A stretch of DNA of 64,000 nt. It comes from Ferruginibacter sp. (GTDB lineage Bacteria; Bacteroidota; Bacteroidia; Chitinophagales; Chitinophagaceae). The translations under genes were made by a program, and so were the position numbers. This document shows positions 55,490-64,000 of this stretch, in pieces. Under the pieces are notes generated by a model. It ran no database searches. It was given only the letters and a program-made list of their open reading frames with translations, and was not told the origin of the DNA. The stretch is taken from contig NZ_JAQBNR010000001.1 in NCBI RefSeq assembly GCF_028288465.1, forward strand, positions 62,001-126,000, given 5' to 3'. Position 1 is the first letter of the stretch. Each line of letters opens with the position of its first letter.

Positions 55490-56785
55490 ATGAAGAATCA
55501 CTCATTAGTTATTATAGCGGCCAGTGCTATAATCTCTTTATCAGGCTGTAATTTGCTTGGTAAAAATAAAAAAGGTAGTGCTTTGCCGGATGATGGGCAG
55601 TTGCATGGCGTAGCACCTGCTAAAGGGTGGTCTTTACCCAAACCCCCGGGTATGGTGTATATTCCACCAGGAACCTTCCATATGGGGCCAAGTGATGAAG
55701 ACGTGAATTTTGCGTATACTGCAAGAAACAAACAGGTTTCTATCAGTGGTTTCTGGATGGATGCTACCGAAATTACCAATAATGAATATCGGCAGTTTAC
55801 CAACTGGGTAACTGATTCTATTGCTGCAAAGCAAATGGGTTTTATTAAGCAGGGTACAGATGGCAATGAGTACGTTGACTGGAAGAAAGCACGTGGTATT
55901 AAATGGAATGATAAAGCAACCCTGGAAAAGATTGATGCAATGATCTTTACCCCCGACAACAGAATTTTCAATAAAAAAGAACTTGATCCAAGCAAAATTG
56001 TTTACCATTCGGAAACATTTGATTATAAGGAAGCTTCTAAGAGAGAAAACGCAGGAGTACAACGTTCTAAGTTTATTATCAAAAAAGATATTATGGCTTA
56101 CCCGGATTCATTGTGCTGGGTTAGAGATTTTGCTTATGCCTACAATGAGCCAATGGCAAAAAAATATTACAGTCATCCCGCTTTCGGAAACTACCCTGTG
56201 GTAGGGGTTAACTGGAAACAGGCTACAGCCTTCTGCGAATGGAGAACCCATTATCTTAATTCCTATTTAGATTCCAAAAAAAGAGCAACTGAATCTGATT
56301 TTAGATTACCTACAGAGGCTCAATGGGAATATGCTGCACGGGGCGGACGTGCCCAGTCACCTTATCCCTGGGGAGGACCTTATTTGAGAAACAAAAAAGG
56401 ATGCCTGCTGGCCAACTTTAAACCAGGTCGCGGAAATTACCCTGAAGATGGTGGTTTTTACACTGTAAGAGCAGACGCATACTGGCCAAATGATTTTGGT
56501 TTGTATAATATGGCTGGTAATGTTGCCGAATGGACCTCTTCTCTTTATTATGAGGGTGGATACTCTTTTCAACACGATATGAATCCTGACATTCGCTGGA
56601 ATGCAAAAGATACAGATGTGCCACGTATGAAACGCAAAGTGATTCGCGGTGGTAGCTGGAAAGACGTGGGATTTTTTCTTCAGACAAGTACACGTAATTA
56701 CGAGTACCAGGATACTTCAAAATCTTATATAGGTTTCCGTTGCGTAATTGATCTGCCTCCGGCAATGAAAAAGCGTGGCAACTAA
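55490..56785 (+). CDS. gldK: gliding/type IX secretion lipoprotein GldK
   Basis: 431 residues from the ATG at 55490. The lipobox LSGC (C20) anchors it to the outer membrane's inner leaflet. The body is a formylglycine-generating-enzyme-type (SUMF1) fold with PPGTFHMGPSDEDVNFAY, FRLPTEAQWEYAARGG and RVIRGGSW-like IRGGSW near the end, as in GldK and GldJ. With GldN it forms the periplasmic ring of the type IX system, working with the GldL-GldM motor. Order gldK-L-M-N is standard. The last gene ends in a strong terminator. Confidence 0.95.
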   Translation: MKNHSLVIIAASAIISLSGCNLLGKNKKGSALPDDGQLHGVAPAKGWSLPKPPGMVYIPPGTFHMGPSDEDVNFAYTARNKQVSISGFWMDATEITNNEYRQFTNWVTDSIAAKQMGFIKQGTDGNEYVDWKKARGIKWNDKATLEKIDAMIFTPDNRIFNKKELDPSKIVYHSETFDYKEASKRENAGVQRSKFIIKKDIMAYPDSLCWVRDFAYAYNEPMAKKYYSHPAFGNYPVVGVNWKQATAFCEWRTHYLNSYLDSKKRATESDFRLPTEAQWEYAARGGRAQSPYPWGGPYLRNKKGCLLANFKPGRGNYPEDGGFYTVRADAYWPNDFGLYNMAGNVAEWTSSLYYEGGYSFQHDMNPDIRWNAKDTDVPRMKRKVIRGGSWKDVGFFLQTSTRNYEYQDTSKSYIGFRCVIDLPPAMKKRGN

Positions 56786-56825
56786 TTACTAACTTATCTC
56801 CTGCCTAAACTAATTGTTGAGAATT

Positions 56826-56860
56826 GTCTTACAGTATTTTTTCAAAAAATGCTGTAAGAC
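56826..56860 (+). other. intercistronic hairpin between gldK and gldL
   Basis: A 17-base arm (56826-56842, GTCTTACAGTATTTTTT) is followed after one base by its inverse complement (56844-56860) with a single G-T wobble. There is no T-run behind it. It lies 40 bases after the gldK stop and 71 bases before gldL. It may stop some transcripts or protect processed ends and so set subunit ratios. Confidence 0.6.
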
Positions 56861-56931
56861 TCTAATCACTATGTAATAAAGAATTCAATATATAAAATAA
56901 CCCCCTTATTAAACTTTAAAATTCAAAAATT

Positions 56932-57690
56932 ATGGCTGCTGGTCAATCACGTCCAATCGATCGTATTCTTAACATCTTTGTATCTGCGGCAGCTGTGCCG
57001 GTTTTATTAGGTGCCCTTTTCAAAATCACCCACGCTCCCGGAGCTGATGTTTGGTTAAAAATCGGACTGTGGACAGAATCGATCATATTTCTTGGTTATG
57101 CTTTGTTATATGTATTTGCACCCCCACCAGAGGCACCAATGGCTGCAGCTGCGCCTATTGAAACAGGTAACCCTGCTCTGAAAAGCATGGACAAAATGTT
57201 AAGCGAAGCTGATATTACTCCTACAAGCCTGAAAAAATTAGGTGAAGGTTTTCAGAAATTGGGAACTACTGTTAACAACATGGGCGAAATTGGAGATGTT
57301 GTAAAATCGACCGGTGACTTTGGTGCTAAAACAAAAGAAGCAACATTGGCTATTGGAAGCATGGCTTCAACATTTACAAGTACTGCAGCTACAATGGCTT
57401 CATTTAATAAAGCTTCTGAAAGCACACAGGGGTTCCACGAGCAGGTTCAGGTTTTAACTAAAAATTTGGGTTCTTTAAATACTATTTACGAATTGGAATT
57501 AAAGGAAAGTAACAATCACCTCAAGGCCTTGAATGGCTTTTATGGCAAGATGGCTGAAGCAAGTGCCGCCATGATGGGCAGTGTGGATGACGCGACAAAG
57601 GCAAAAGATCAAATCAGTTTACTGGCAGGCAACCTAAGCAAATTAAACTCTGTGTATGGAAATATGCTGAGTGCTATGCAGGTGAAATAA
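56932..57690 (+). CDS. gldL: type IX secretion motor protein GldL
   Basis: 252 residues. Inner-membrane component of the rotary proton motor. Two transmembrane helices (about 11-30 and 41-63) carry conserved polar residues: FKITHAP between them (Lys and His) and GLWTESIIFLGYAL in the second helix, with the buried Glu needed for proton flow in the family. A long cytosolic coiled-coil follows (KSMDKMLSEADITPTSLKKL onwards), ending at LSKLNSVYGNML. Confidence 0.95.
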   Translation: MAAGQSRPIDRILNIFVSAAAVPVLLGALFKITHAPGADVWLKIGLWTESIIFLGYALLYVFAPPPEAPMAAAAPIETGNPALKSMDKMLSEADITPTSLKKLGEGFQKLGTTVNNMGEIGDVVKSTGDFGAKTKEATLAIGSMASTFTSTAATMASFNKASESTQGFHEQVQVLTKNLGSLNTIYELELKESNNHLKALNGFYGKMAEASAAMMGSVDDATKAKDQISLLAGNLSKLNSVYGNMLSAMQVK

Positions 57691-57790
57691 ATTGCCATAT
57701 AACTTTGTTACCAAGTTCAAAACCCTTTTTAAAGGTAAATTTTATCCTAAAGAAACAATTCACTTAAACAATCGTAAAATCTGAAATACT

Positions 57791-59311
57791 ATGGCTTTAC
57801 CTAAAGAGCCCCGGCAGAAGATGATTAACCTGATGTATCTGGTGTTGACAGCATTGCTGGCACTGAATGTATCAAGCGAAATTCTGAATGCCTTTAAAGT
57901 GGTTGATAAAAGTTTGCAAAATTCCAGCGCCAACCTAACTGCTGCGAACACCACTTTATATGCCTCACTAACCGAAAAACTGGCAGATCCCAAAACTGCT
58001 GAAAAGGCTAAAATTTGGGAGCCTAAAGCTGAACAGGCGAAAAAATTGTCTGATGATTTCATTACCTATCTTGATGGATTAAAGACGGAACTTAAAAAAG
58101 CTTCTGACCTTACTATGATAGATGGTAAAGAGTCTTTCAAAGAAGATAATCTAGACGCTGCTACCCGTTTATTTGATAACCAGGGAAAGGGAAAAGAACT
58201 GGAGGCAAGACTAGCGGCCTATAAAAAGGCAATGCTGGACGTTGATCCAGAAATCCGGGCAAAATTTGAAAAGACGTTGCCCATAGATACAGATCCCCCT
58301 GTAGGACAAGATGGGGTTAAAAAAGATTTTACGACAGGTTACTTTCATATGACACCAACCGTAGCAGCCTTAACGTTATTAAGTAAATTTCAAAATAATA
58401 TTAAGAATGCAGAAAATCAAGTGGTTACATTTTGCCACGAACAAATTGGTGCTGTAAAAATTAAATTTGACAAAACTGGTGTGTTGGTAGGACAGAGTTC
58501 GAATTATCTAATGCCTGGACAGGAAATGGAAATTACTGCAGGAATCGGAGCATATAGTTCTGCCGCCCAGCCAAAAATTTCAATCGGAGGAACAAATCCT
58601 GCGGTTGTTGACGGGAAAGCTACTTATAAAGTAACAGCCAGCGGTGCAGGCCCCCATACAGTTCCGGTAACAGTTACCTATCTTGATCAGGATGGAGTGT
58701 CCCAGACAAAAACTGAAACTGTTGAGTACACAGTAGGAACTCCCGGAGGTGCTGCCATTATGCTTGATAAAATGAATGTATTTTACATAGGAGTTCCTAA
58801 TCCAATAACTATTTCATCTGGTTCAGGCTGGGATAAGACGACTGTTTCAATGACTGGTGGTACTCTGAGTGGTTCTAATGGTAATCGTGTAGTAACTGTT
58901 AGCGGTGGAACTGCTGCAAGCATCACCGTAACTGCTGATGGAAAATCAAGCAAATTTGATTTCAGGATTAAAACCATACCTGATCCAATCGGGATGGTTG
59001 GTCCTAGCCCAGGAGGAAAAGTACAGTCAAATGTTTTTAAAGCACAGGATTTTTTACGGGCAGAACTTAAAAACTTTGATTTTGACGCAAAATTCAGTGT
59101 AGCCAGTGCGACTGTTTATTTTGCAGGAGCTGGATTTACCAGTAGCGGAAGCGTACAGACAGCGACAATGAATAGCGGAAGTTTTGCACCTATAAGAAGT
59201 AAACTTGATTTATGTAAACCCGGATCTACAGTGACTTTTGATGATTTAAAAGTGGTAGGACCTGATGGCAGGCAAAGAACCATACCGCCCGTGTCTTTTG
59301 TGTTATTCTAA
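57791..59311 (+). CDS. gldM: type IX secretion motor protein GldM
   Basis: 506 residues. Spans the periplasm from the GldL pentamer to the GldK-GldN ring. The N-terminus has one transmembrane helix after a short basic segment: PREPRQ-like KEPRQKMINLMYLVLTALLA. Helical domain, then tandem beta domains (GAGPHTVPVTVTYLDQDGV, IGVPNPITISSGSGWDKTTV, DPIGMVGPSPGGKVQSN). Length matches the family. 100 bases after gldL; 12 bases before gldN. Confidence 0.95.
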   Translation: MALPKEPRQKMINLMYLVLTALLALNVSSEILNAFKVVDKSLQNSSANLTAANTTLYASLTEKLADPKTAEKAKIWEPKAEQAKKLSDDFITYLDGLKTELKKASDLTMIDGKESFKEDNLDAATRLFDNQGKGKELEARLAAYKKAMLDVDPEIRAKFEKTLPIDTDPPVGQDGVKKDFTTGYFHMTPTVAALTLLSKFQNNIKNAENQVVTFCHEQIGAVKIKFDKTGVLVGQSSNYLMPGQEMEITAGIGAYSSAAQPKISIGGTNPAVVDGKATYKVTASGAGPHTVPVTVTYLDQDGVSQTKTETVEYTVGTPGGAAIMLDKMNVFYIGVPNPITISSGSGWDKTTVSMTGGTLSGSNGNRVVTVSGGTAASITVTADGKSSKFDFRIKTIPDPIGMVGPSPGGKVQSNVFKAQDFLRAELKNFDFDAKFSVASATVYFAGAGFTSSGSVQTATMNSGSFAPIRSKLDLCKPGSTVTFDDLKVVGPDGRQRTIPPVSFVLF

Positions 59312-59323
59312 AATATCTTAAAT

Positions 59324-60364
59324 ATGAAAAAGTATCTTATTAAATTTTTGTGCCTGACGGTTGTACTGACCCTTGTATTCTCAGTAGCAGACGCACAGAA
59401 ACAGAAAAAGCGTGCGGCTACCAAGCGAAGCAACACCACCACAAAAAAAACAACCAAGGGTAAAACCAAGGCAAATATTAAATCTGGTGGCCAGGTCGAT
59501 TCTGTTGCGGCAGTGGTATCAGCACCTCCGGCTGCGCCAAGAATTGATAGCTTACCCGTTCCAAAAGTAAAAAAGTCTTTACGGTTGGACGAAGCTGTAG
59601 AAACAAAAGATATTATGGATAGGACTCCTCTGGCCTATGAACATTTGCGGGCTGACGATGCTGTTTTTCGTCATAAAATATGGAGAGAAATAGATACCAG
59701 GGAAAAAGTCAATTTGCCGTTCAGGTACTCTGCCGATGAGAACACGGGCAATCAGCGATTCATAAGCATTTTACTCAAGGCTATACAGGATAGTGCTGTA
59801 ACAGTTTTTGACCCGATTGATGACCGGTTTACTACGCCACTTACTATTTCCCAGGTATCTAAATTACTTGGAGGGGGTGGGGATACTGTTCCACATTACA
59901 ATGATCAGGGTGTGATTGACCGTTATGATTATAAAGCGAGAGAAATAAATCTGGATTCAATTTATAAGTTTAAAATTAAGGAAGAGGTAATTTTTGATAA
60001 AGAAAGTTCGAGATTATTCTGGCGTATTTTAGGTATCGCTCCAGTTAGGAATATTTATTCTTCAAGCGGCGAATATCAGGGACCCGCTGACGTTTTTTGG
60101 GTTTATTATCCAGATATGCGTCCAATCTTCGCGAAATACCAAACTTATAATGGTAAAAACTTTGGAGCAAGGATGACATGGGAAGAATTATTTGAAACCA
60201 GAATGTTCAGTGGCCGCATCATAAAGAGTACGATGGACAATCCGTTCGATTTATTTATAGCCGCTAATCCAGGATTGAAAGACAATGGCGTATTTCAATT
60301 GCTTGAGGGTGAACGCATTAAAGAGAAAATTTTTAATTACGAGCAAGACTTATGGAGTTACTAA
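59324..60364 (+). CDS. gldN: type IX secretion/gliding protein GldN
   Basis: 346 residues. Signal peptide to about residue 25 (ADAQ), then a basic Lys/Thr-rich stretch, then the GldN core with RTPLAYEHLRADDAVFRHKI, WREIDTREKVNLPF, YDYKAREINLDSIYKFKIKE and the C-terminal WEELFETRMFSGRIIKSTMD. Forms the periplasmic ring with GldK. Last gene of the gld operon. Confidence 0.95.
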   Translation: MKKYLIKFLCLTVVLTLVFSVADAQKQKKRAATKRSNTTTKKTTKGKTKANIKSGGQVDSVAAVVSAPPAAPRIDSLPVPKVKKSLRLDEAVETKDIMDRTPLAYEHLRADDAVFRHKIWREIDTREKVNLPFRYSADENTGNQRFISILLKAIQDSAVTVFDPIDDRFTTPLTISQVSKLLGGGGDTVPHYNDQGVIDRYDYKAREINLDSIYKFKIKEEVIFDKESSRLFWRILGIAPVRNIYSSSGEYQGPADVFWVYYPDMRPIFAKYQTYNGKNFGARMTWEELFETRMFSGRIIKSTMDNPFDLFIAANPGLKDNGVFQLLEGERIKEKIFNYEQDLWSY

Positions 60365-60381
60365 TTTTCCAGTAAAATATT

Positions 60382-60410
60382 AAAAAGCCCCTTCTCAGAA
60401 GGGGCTTTTT
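60382..60410 (+). terminator. gldKLMN terminator
   Basis: 13-bp perfect stem AAAAAGCCCCTTC / GAAGGGGCTTTTT with loop TCA, ending in the T-run, 18 bases after the gldN stop. Confidence 0.9.
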
Positions 60411-60545
60411 AATACCCGTAACTTTGATTCAGTTTTCGACAGACGCAGTCACGGCCGGCTAAAATCTATCTTCAGGTGCCCACTGAAATCGAATTCTGCC
60501 GTTTACTCAGTCAAAGTCGCCAATTGTATAATATTCGGCTAAGCG

Positions 60546-60578
60546 TTTGGACAGAGAAAAAACTAATCTATATATTTG
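60546..60578 (+). promoter_or_regulatory. candidate promoter with no gene behind it
   Basis: TTTG (60546-60549), 21 bases, then the perfect -7 TATATTTG (60571-60578), reading toward a hairpin-T-run at 60613-60641. It is inside the gap between gldN and the convergent uvrC. Confidence 0.4.
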
Positions 60579-60583
60579 TCTTG

Positions 60584-60642
60584 GTTTTTCATAGGATATT
60601 GGATTTTAAACGGGGCTGGATTTTTATCCTGGCCCTTTTTTA
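60584..60642 (+). ncRNA. candidate very short RNA (about 60 nt) opposite the uvrC 3' end
   Basis: The promoter-like sequence at 60546-60578 is followed by GGGC-GGAT (60613-60621) pairing with ATCC-GCCC (60626-60635) and TTTTTT. No open frame of interest is enclosed; the 64-codon frame 60476-60670 begins at a TTG, has no homology I can see and runs through the hairpin. The hairpin could instead simply be a uvrC terminator. Confidence 0.3.
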
Positions 60643-60645
60643 TGT

Positions 60646-62466
60646 CTACGAGTGGGCATTTATTGCCTGATTAAAATAATCAATCAATATAATTGCTTTG
60701 GACTTACCGATGGCCGTTGTCAACTCCCCTAATGTTTGTACTTTAATATTCTTTACAGACTTATACTTTTTAAGCAGAATGTCAATCGTAGATTTTCCAA
60801 TTCCTTCAATATGTTCCAGCTCATTTTTAAAGCTGCCTTTACTCCGTTGATTTCTGTGAAAAGTAATACCATAACGATGTACTTCATCACGTATTCTCCT
60901 TATCAATTTTAAACTTTCACTATCCCAGGGTAATTTCAACGACTCTGAGTCGCCTGCGTAAAAAAGCTCTTCTTCATTCTTTGCCAGCCCGACAAGTGTC
61001 AGTTTTCCTGTCAATTCAAGTTTCTCAATACTTTCCATTGCAGCACTTAACTGGCCTTTACCGCCATCAATGATAACCAGCTGTGGAAATGGTTTTTGTT
61101 CTTCTTTTAAACGTTTATAGCGGCGGTAAACTACTTCCGCCATGGTAGCAAAATCATTGATCCCTGCCACAGTTTTTACATTGAATCTTCTGTAATCATT
61201 TTTGCTTGGCTTTCCATTTTTGAAACTTACCATGGCAGATACAGGATAACTTCCCTGGAAGTTGGAGTTATCAAAGCATTCAATATTGACCGGTAGTTCT
61301 TGCAATTGAAGATCTTTTTGGAGTTGTACCAACACGTTATTTACTTCCAATGCGGTTTTTTCTTCCAGTAAAAGCAGCTTCTTTTTTCTGAGTTCTTCTT
61401 TAAAATAATTGACATTTTTTTCCGAGAGGTCAAGCAGTTTTTTCTTATCACCACCTTTGGGGCAAGTTACAACAATATCCTGTTGCGGATAACTTATCGT
61501 AAATGGTACAATGATTTCGCTGGCCTCGCTGTTAAAGGTTTCTCTTAACTGCGCTATAGCGAAGATTAAAACTTCATCTGCAGTTTCATCCAGTTTCTTT
61601 TTAAGTGTAATCGTTTTTGTTTGTACAATACTGCCATTGCTTACAGCAAGGTAATTTACATAAGCAGTATCTCCTTCTTCAAGGATACTAAACACATCAA
61701 TGGTTCCCATACGTTCATTAACAACCGCGGAGCTGGCTTTGTATTGCTGTAAATGTTCCAGTTTCTTTTTTATCAGCCCCGCCTTTTCAAATTCAAGCTG
61801 CGCAACCTTTTCCTGCATATCAGCTTTGAAATGTTGTATTACCGGCGAGAGATTTCCTTTCAAAATATTCTTTAACTGTTGTAAGCCTTCCTCATAATCT
61901 TCCAACGATTGCAGCGCTTCACATGGTCCCTTACAATTGCCCAGGTGATACTCCAGGCAAACCTTGAATTTCTTTTTTTCAATATTGGTAGCTGTCAAAT
62001 TGAGCTTGCATGTTCTTAGCTGGATAGTTTGTTTAATAAAGTCAAGCAGTTCCCTTACTTTACCAACAGAAGTGTATGGACCGAGGTATTGAGAACCGTC
62101 GTTAATTTTTCTTCTTGTAAAAAAAACTCGTGGAAAGGGTTCGTTTTTTATGACAATGTAGGGATAAGATTTATCGTCCTTCAGATTAATATTAAATAAC
62201 GGCTGAAATTTTTTAATGAGCGAATTCTCCAGCAAGAAAGCATCCTGCTCACTGTTTACAATGGTAAATTCAATCTTACGTATCCGTTGAACAAGTTCAT
62301 GTGTTTTATAGTTGGTATAGGTTTTAGAAAAATAAGAACTTACTCTTTTACGCAGGCTTTTAGCTTTACCAACGTACAACAATTCATTATTACTATCATA
62401 GTATTTATAAATGCCAGGCTGCAGCGGAATTGTAGCAGCCAATAAACCAAATTCTTGTTGTGTCAT
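60646..62466 (-). CDS. uvrC: excinuclease ABC subunit C
   Basis: 606 residues. Makes both incisions around bulky DNA lesions. An N-terminal GIY-YIG nuclease domain (PGIYKYYDSNNELLYVGKAK), a cysteine-containing segment (CLEYHLGNCKGPCEAL), a UVR helix (LEFEKAGLIKKKLEHL), an RNase H-like endonuclease domain (ECFDNSNFQGSYPVSAMVSF, LVIIDGGKGQLSAAM), and a C-terminal helix-hairpin-helix (HIEGIGKSTIDILLKKY). Length is normal. A lipoprotein gene lies 29 bases upstream on the same strand. Confidence 0.96.
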   Translation of the reverse strand: MTQQEFGLLAATIPLQPGIYKYYDSNNELLYVGKAKSLRKRVSSYFSKTYTNYKTHELVQRIRKIEFTIVNSEQDAFLLENSLIKKFQPLFNINLKDDKSYPYIVIKNEPFPRVFFTRRKINDGSQYLGPYTSVGKVRELLDFIKQTIQLRTCKLNLTATNIEKKKFKVCLEYHLGNCKGPCEALQSLEDYEEGLQQLKNILKGNLSPVIQHFKADMQEKVAQLEFEKAGLIKKKLEHLQQYKASSAVVNERMGTIDVFSILEEGDTAYVNYLAVSNGSIVQTKTITLKKKLDETADEVLIFAIAQLRETFNSEASEIIVPFTISYPQQDIVVTCPKGGDKKKLLDLSEKNVNYFKEELRKKKLLLLEEKTALEVNNVLVQLQKDLQLQELPVNIECFDNSNFQGSYPVSAMVSFKNGKPSKNDYRRFNVKTVAGINDFATMAEVVYRRYKRLKEEQKPFPQLVIIDGGKGQLSAAMESIEKLELTGKLTLVGLAKNEEELFYAGDSESLKLPWDSESLKLIRRIRDEVHRYGITFHRNQRSKGSFKNELEHIEGIGKSTIDILLKKYKSVKNIKVQTLGELTTAIGKSKAIILIDYFNQAINAHS

Positions 62467-62495
62467 TATTTATTAAGATTGTAAAAGGCACTTTT

Positions 62496-63107
62496 TTATT
62501 CACTAAAATTCCAAGTGAATTTTTCTGCCTTCAATAAAACACTGGTTCCGTCAGGCTTGTTCAAAATGGTATTGATGCCGGCCCATTTGTTTGTTTTCCA
62601 GGTTAATTGCTTCGTTATATTCCCATCTTTTCCTCTCAGTTGCTTTACCAGATAGATCTTCGAAATTTTTCCAGATTCAGGGTCGATATAAACATCCCAG
62701 TGCCGCAGTGAGATTGAATCAGGTAAGGTTCTTACAGGATCGTATGTGAATGTAACGGCGTTTAAAGTTTGATCATTAAAAGAAGATTCTTTAAAAAATG
62801 AAGTAAGGTTGGTTTCTTTTATTTCGGGAGAAAGAAAATCTTTTAGCAATGGAATCAAAGCATTTTGTTTTATCCATACAGAATCTGTTTTATCATTGAT
62901 TACGGTCGTGTGTAGTGGGGTGACAAGTAAAGAATCAAAGGAACGGATTTGTCCCCTGATAAAAGATGTAACAGGAAAAAATGAATCTTTTTTCGCTTCA
63001 TTTATTGCCGGAGCAGAGTCTGCTGTAGTAGGAGCCAAGGCATTTTTTGTATTGTTATTACAGCTTGCTAAAACGAGGATAAAGACCGGAAAAAAAATAT
63101 TTTTCAT
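62496..63107 (-). CDS. predicted lipoprotein of unknown function
   Basis: 203 residues. The N-terminus has a signal with lipobox LASC (C16) and an Asn-rich start (CNNNTK), so it is a membrane lipoprotein. The rest is a beta-rich soluble domain without a family I recognise: LRHWDVYIDPESGKISKIYL and KQLTWKTNKWAGI are typical strands. Immediately upstream of uvrC on the same strand, but no link in function is implied. Confidence 0.75.
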   Translation of the reverse strand: MKNIFFPVFILVLASCNNNTKNALAPTTADSAPAINEAKKDSFFPVTSFIRGQIRSFDSLLVTPLHTTVINDKTDSVWIKQNALIPLLKDFLSPEIKETNLTSFFKESSFNDQTLNAVTFTYDPVRTLPDSISLRHWDVYIDPESGKISKIYLVKQLRGKDGNITKQLTWKTNKWAGINTILNKPDGTSVLLKAEKFTWNFSE

Positions 63108-63140
63108 GCGCTAAAATTAAACAGAAAGATGATGTAAAAC

Positions 63141-63173
63141 AAAAACCGCAGTTGCGGGCGTACTGCGGTTTTT
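63141..63173. terminator. terminator after the partial outer-membrane gene
   Basis: AAAAACCGCAGT (63141-63152) / ACTGCGGTTTTT (63162-63173), a perfect 12-bp stem with T-runs in both directions. It lies 54 bases beyond the stop of the minus-strand gene at 63227. Confidence 0.85.
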
Positions 63174-63226
63174 GTTAAAAGAAATTGGTAAATTGAAAGA
63201 GGCTTGCAATAAACAAATGATAGTTA

Positions 63227-64000
63227 TTATTTCAACAACTTGGTGATACCGAACTTAAAGCCATAGTTGTTTAACTTTTCCTGGATGATATAGCGCTTAC
63301 TGTTGGTTGTAAATAACTGTTTCCTGAATTGTGGTCCAAACTGAAATGTAATCCCTTTGTCTGTTTTATAGCTTACAAATGTTTCAAAGCCTGCATTCAC
63401 ATTCCAGTGGTTTAACAGTGAAGTTTCTTTTATATAATTTCTTTTGTCAGAAGAAAGCAAATAGGATTTGCCTCCCATTACATAAGTTGGTTGTATTGTT
63501 GCACCTATATTCCATTGTAAGTTTTCATTACCTGCTATTTTTAAGTCCATACCCACAGGTAATGAAATCTGAAAAGTTTCATTGTGTAATTTAACGGTAG
63601 ATATACCATCAATATTAGAATAAGAAGTTGACCTGTATGCAGGATAAGGCTGATGAGATTCAGAAGAAACAAGCGTAATTGTAGTTGCAACCGGGTGAGA
63701 ATTAGTAAAAGCATCCGAATTGTACATGGTGAAATTGAGTTGCAAACCAGTTCTTATTCTAAGCCCTTTTAACACCGGATAGGTAAAACCACTTCCTATT
63801 TCCAGTCCGTAGGAGGGATGTTGTGCAACATCCTGGTTTACGTCAGCACCATCTGAAATAGTATTTTTTAGTTGCCTGTAAACCACAGATGGAGTGAAAT
63901 ACATTTGCCACCCTAACTTACCTGCCCATTTTTTGGGAGCTGGTCTGTTATACATTGCATAATTTTCAACCCATGCTTTTTCTTCATCTGATAGAATCAA
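63227..64000 (-). CDS. outer-membrane beta-barrel protein, C-terminal part (partial at window edge)
   Basis: The frame is open to the right edge, so the start is outside; the first codon in the window is a Leu codon inside the protein. About 257 residues remain. Repeated amphipathic strands with W, Y and F, such as GLEIGSGFTYPVLKGLRIRT and QISLPVGMDLKIAGNENL, match a porin-like or PorT-type outer-membrane barrel. The last residues GFKFGITKLLK are a final strand. The substrate and partner are unknown. Confidence 0.65.
   Translation of the reverse strand: MILSDEEKAWVENYAMYNRPAPKKWAGKLGWQMYFTPSVVYRQLKNTISDGADVNQDVAQHPSYGLEIGSGFTYPVLKGLRIRTGLQLNFTMYNSDAFTNSHPVATTITLVSSESHQPYPAYRSTSYSNIDGISTVKLHNETFQISLPVGMDLKIAGNENLQWNIGATIQPTYVMGGKSYLLSSDKRNYIKETSLLNHWNVNAGFETFVSYKTDKGITFQFGPQFRKQLFTTNSKRYIIQEKLNNYGFKFGITKLLK

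Noticed and set aside
60476-60670. 64-codon plus-strand frame after the gld terminator
   Set aside because: Starts at a non-ATG, passes through a hairpin terminator and overlaps the uvrC end.

Overview
The window looks like an ordinary stretch of chromosome from a Bacteroidota bacterium, most likely Chitinophagaceae (family placement is inference). The main reasons are the gldK-gldL-gldM-gldN core of the type IX secretion/gliding machinery, a subtilase ending in a type IX sorting domain, DUF3078 and DUF4271 proteins, DksA-type proteins without zinc cysteines, and promoters of the Bacteroidota type (-7 motif TAnnTTTG) ahead of several genes. The DNA is moderately AT-rich. I see no tRNA, rRNA, CRISPR array, prophage or intact insertion sequence.

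Layout. 1-7.4 kb: the end of one DUF3078 protein and a second complete one, scpA, a pirin, then leftward dksA-like and ileS. 7.4-15 kb: a 470-base gap with terminators and a possible small RNA, an AraC regulator with a cysteine cluster, gyrB, a small DUF5679-like protein, and mfd. 15-20.5 kb: a 1770-residue secreted S8 peptidase. 20.5-32.7 kb: a ferredoxin-reductase-like flavoprotein followed by nuoA-B-C-D-H-I-J-K-L-M-N and a small proline-rich protein. The NADH-oxidising module nuoE-F-G is absent here. 32.7-35.7 kb: glyS, a truncated ORF beside a REP-like nested inverted repeat, a MazG-like pyrophosphohydrolase, a frameshifted GxxExxY gene framed by two arrays of AATTCGTG in opposite orientation, and dtd. 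36-39.5 kb: class II ribonucleotide reductase. 39.5-43 kb: a decayed gene, then leftward lpxL-desaturase-lpxD. 43.3-48.2 kb: a YcxB-like protein, a GNAT protein, acpP-fabF, rnc and gpsA. 48.3-55.3 kb: hemW, a BamA/TamA-type barrel, DUF4271, hemD and a YyaL-type thioredoxin-domain protein. 55.5-60.4 kb: gldKLMN. 60.6-64 kb: leftward uvrC, a lipoprotein and a partial outer-membrane barrel.

How the genes fit together. Envelope functions dominate. gldKLMN powers and builds the export path that would secrete the S8 peptidase. lpxD, the LpxL-type acyltransferase and the desaturase probably shape lipid A and membrane acyl chains, fed by acpP-fabF. gpsA supplies glycerol-3-phosphate. The truncated complex I, with a possible flavoprotein partner upstream, would pump ions.

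No large new system is evident. The parts most worth a second look are the GxxExxY cassette with its paired repeat arrays, the REP-like element beside it, the 11-gene nuo cluster with related spacer elements between its genes, the gldK-gldL hairpin, the cysteine-rich AraC protein, and two orphan promoter-terminator pairs.
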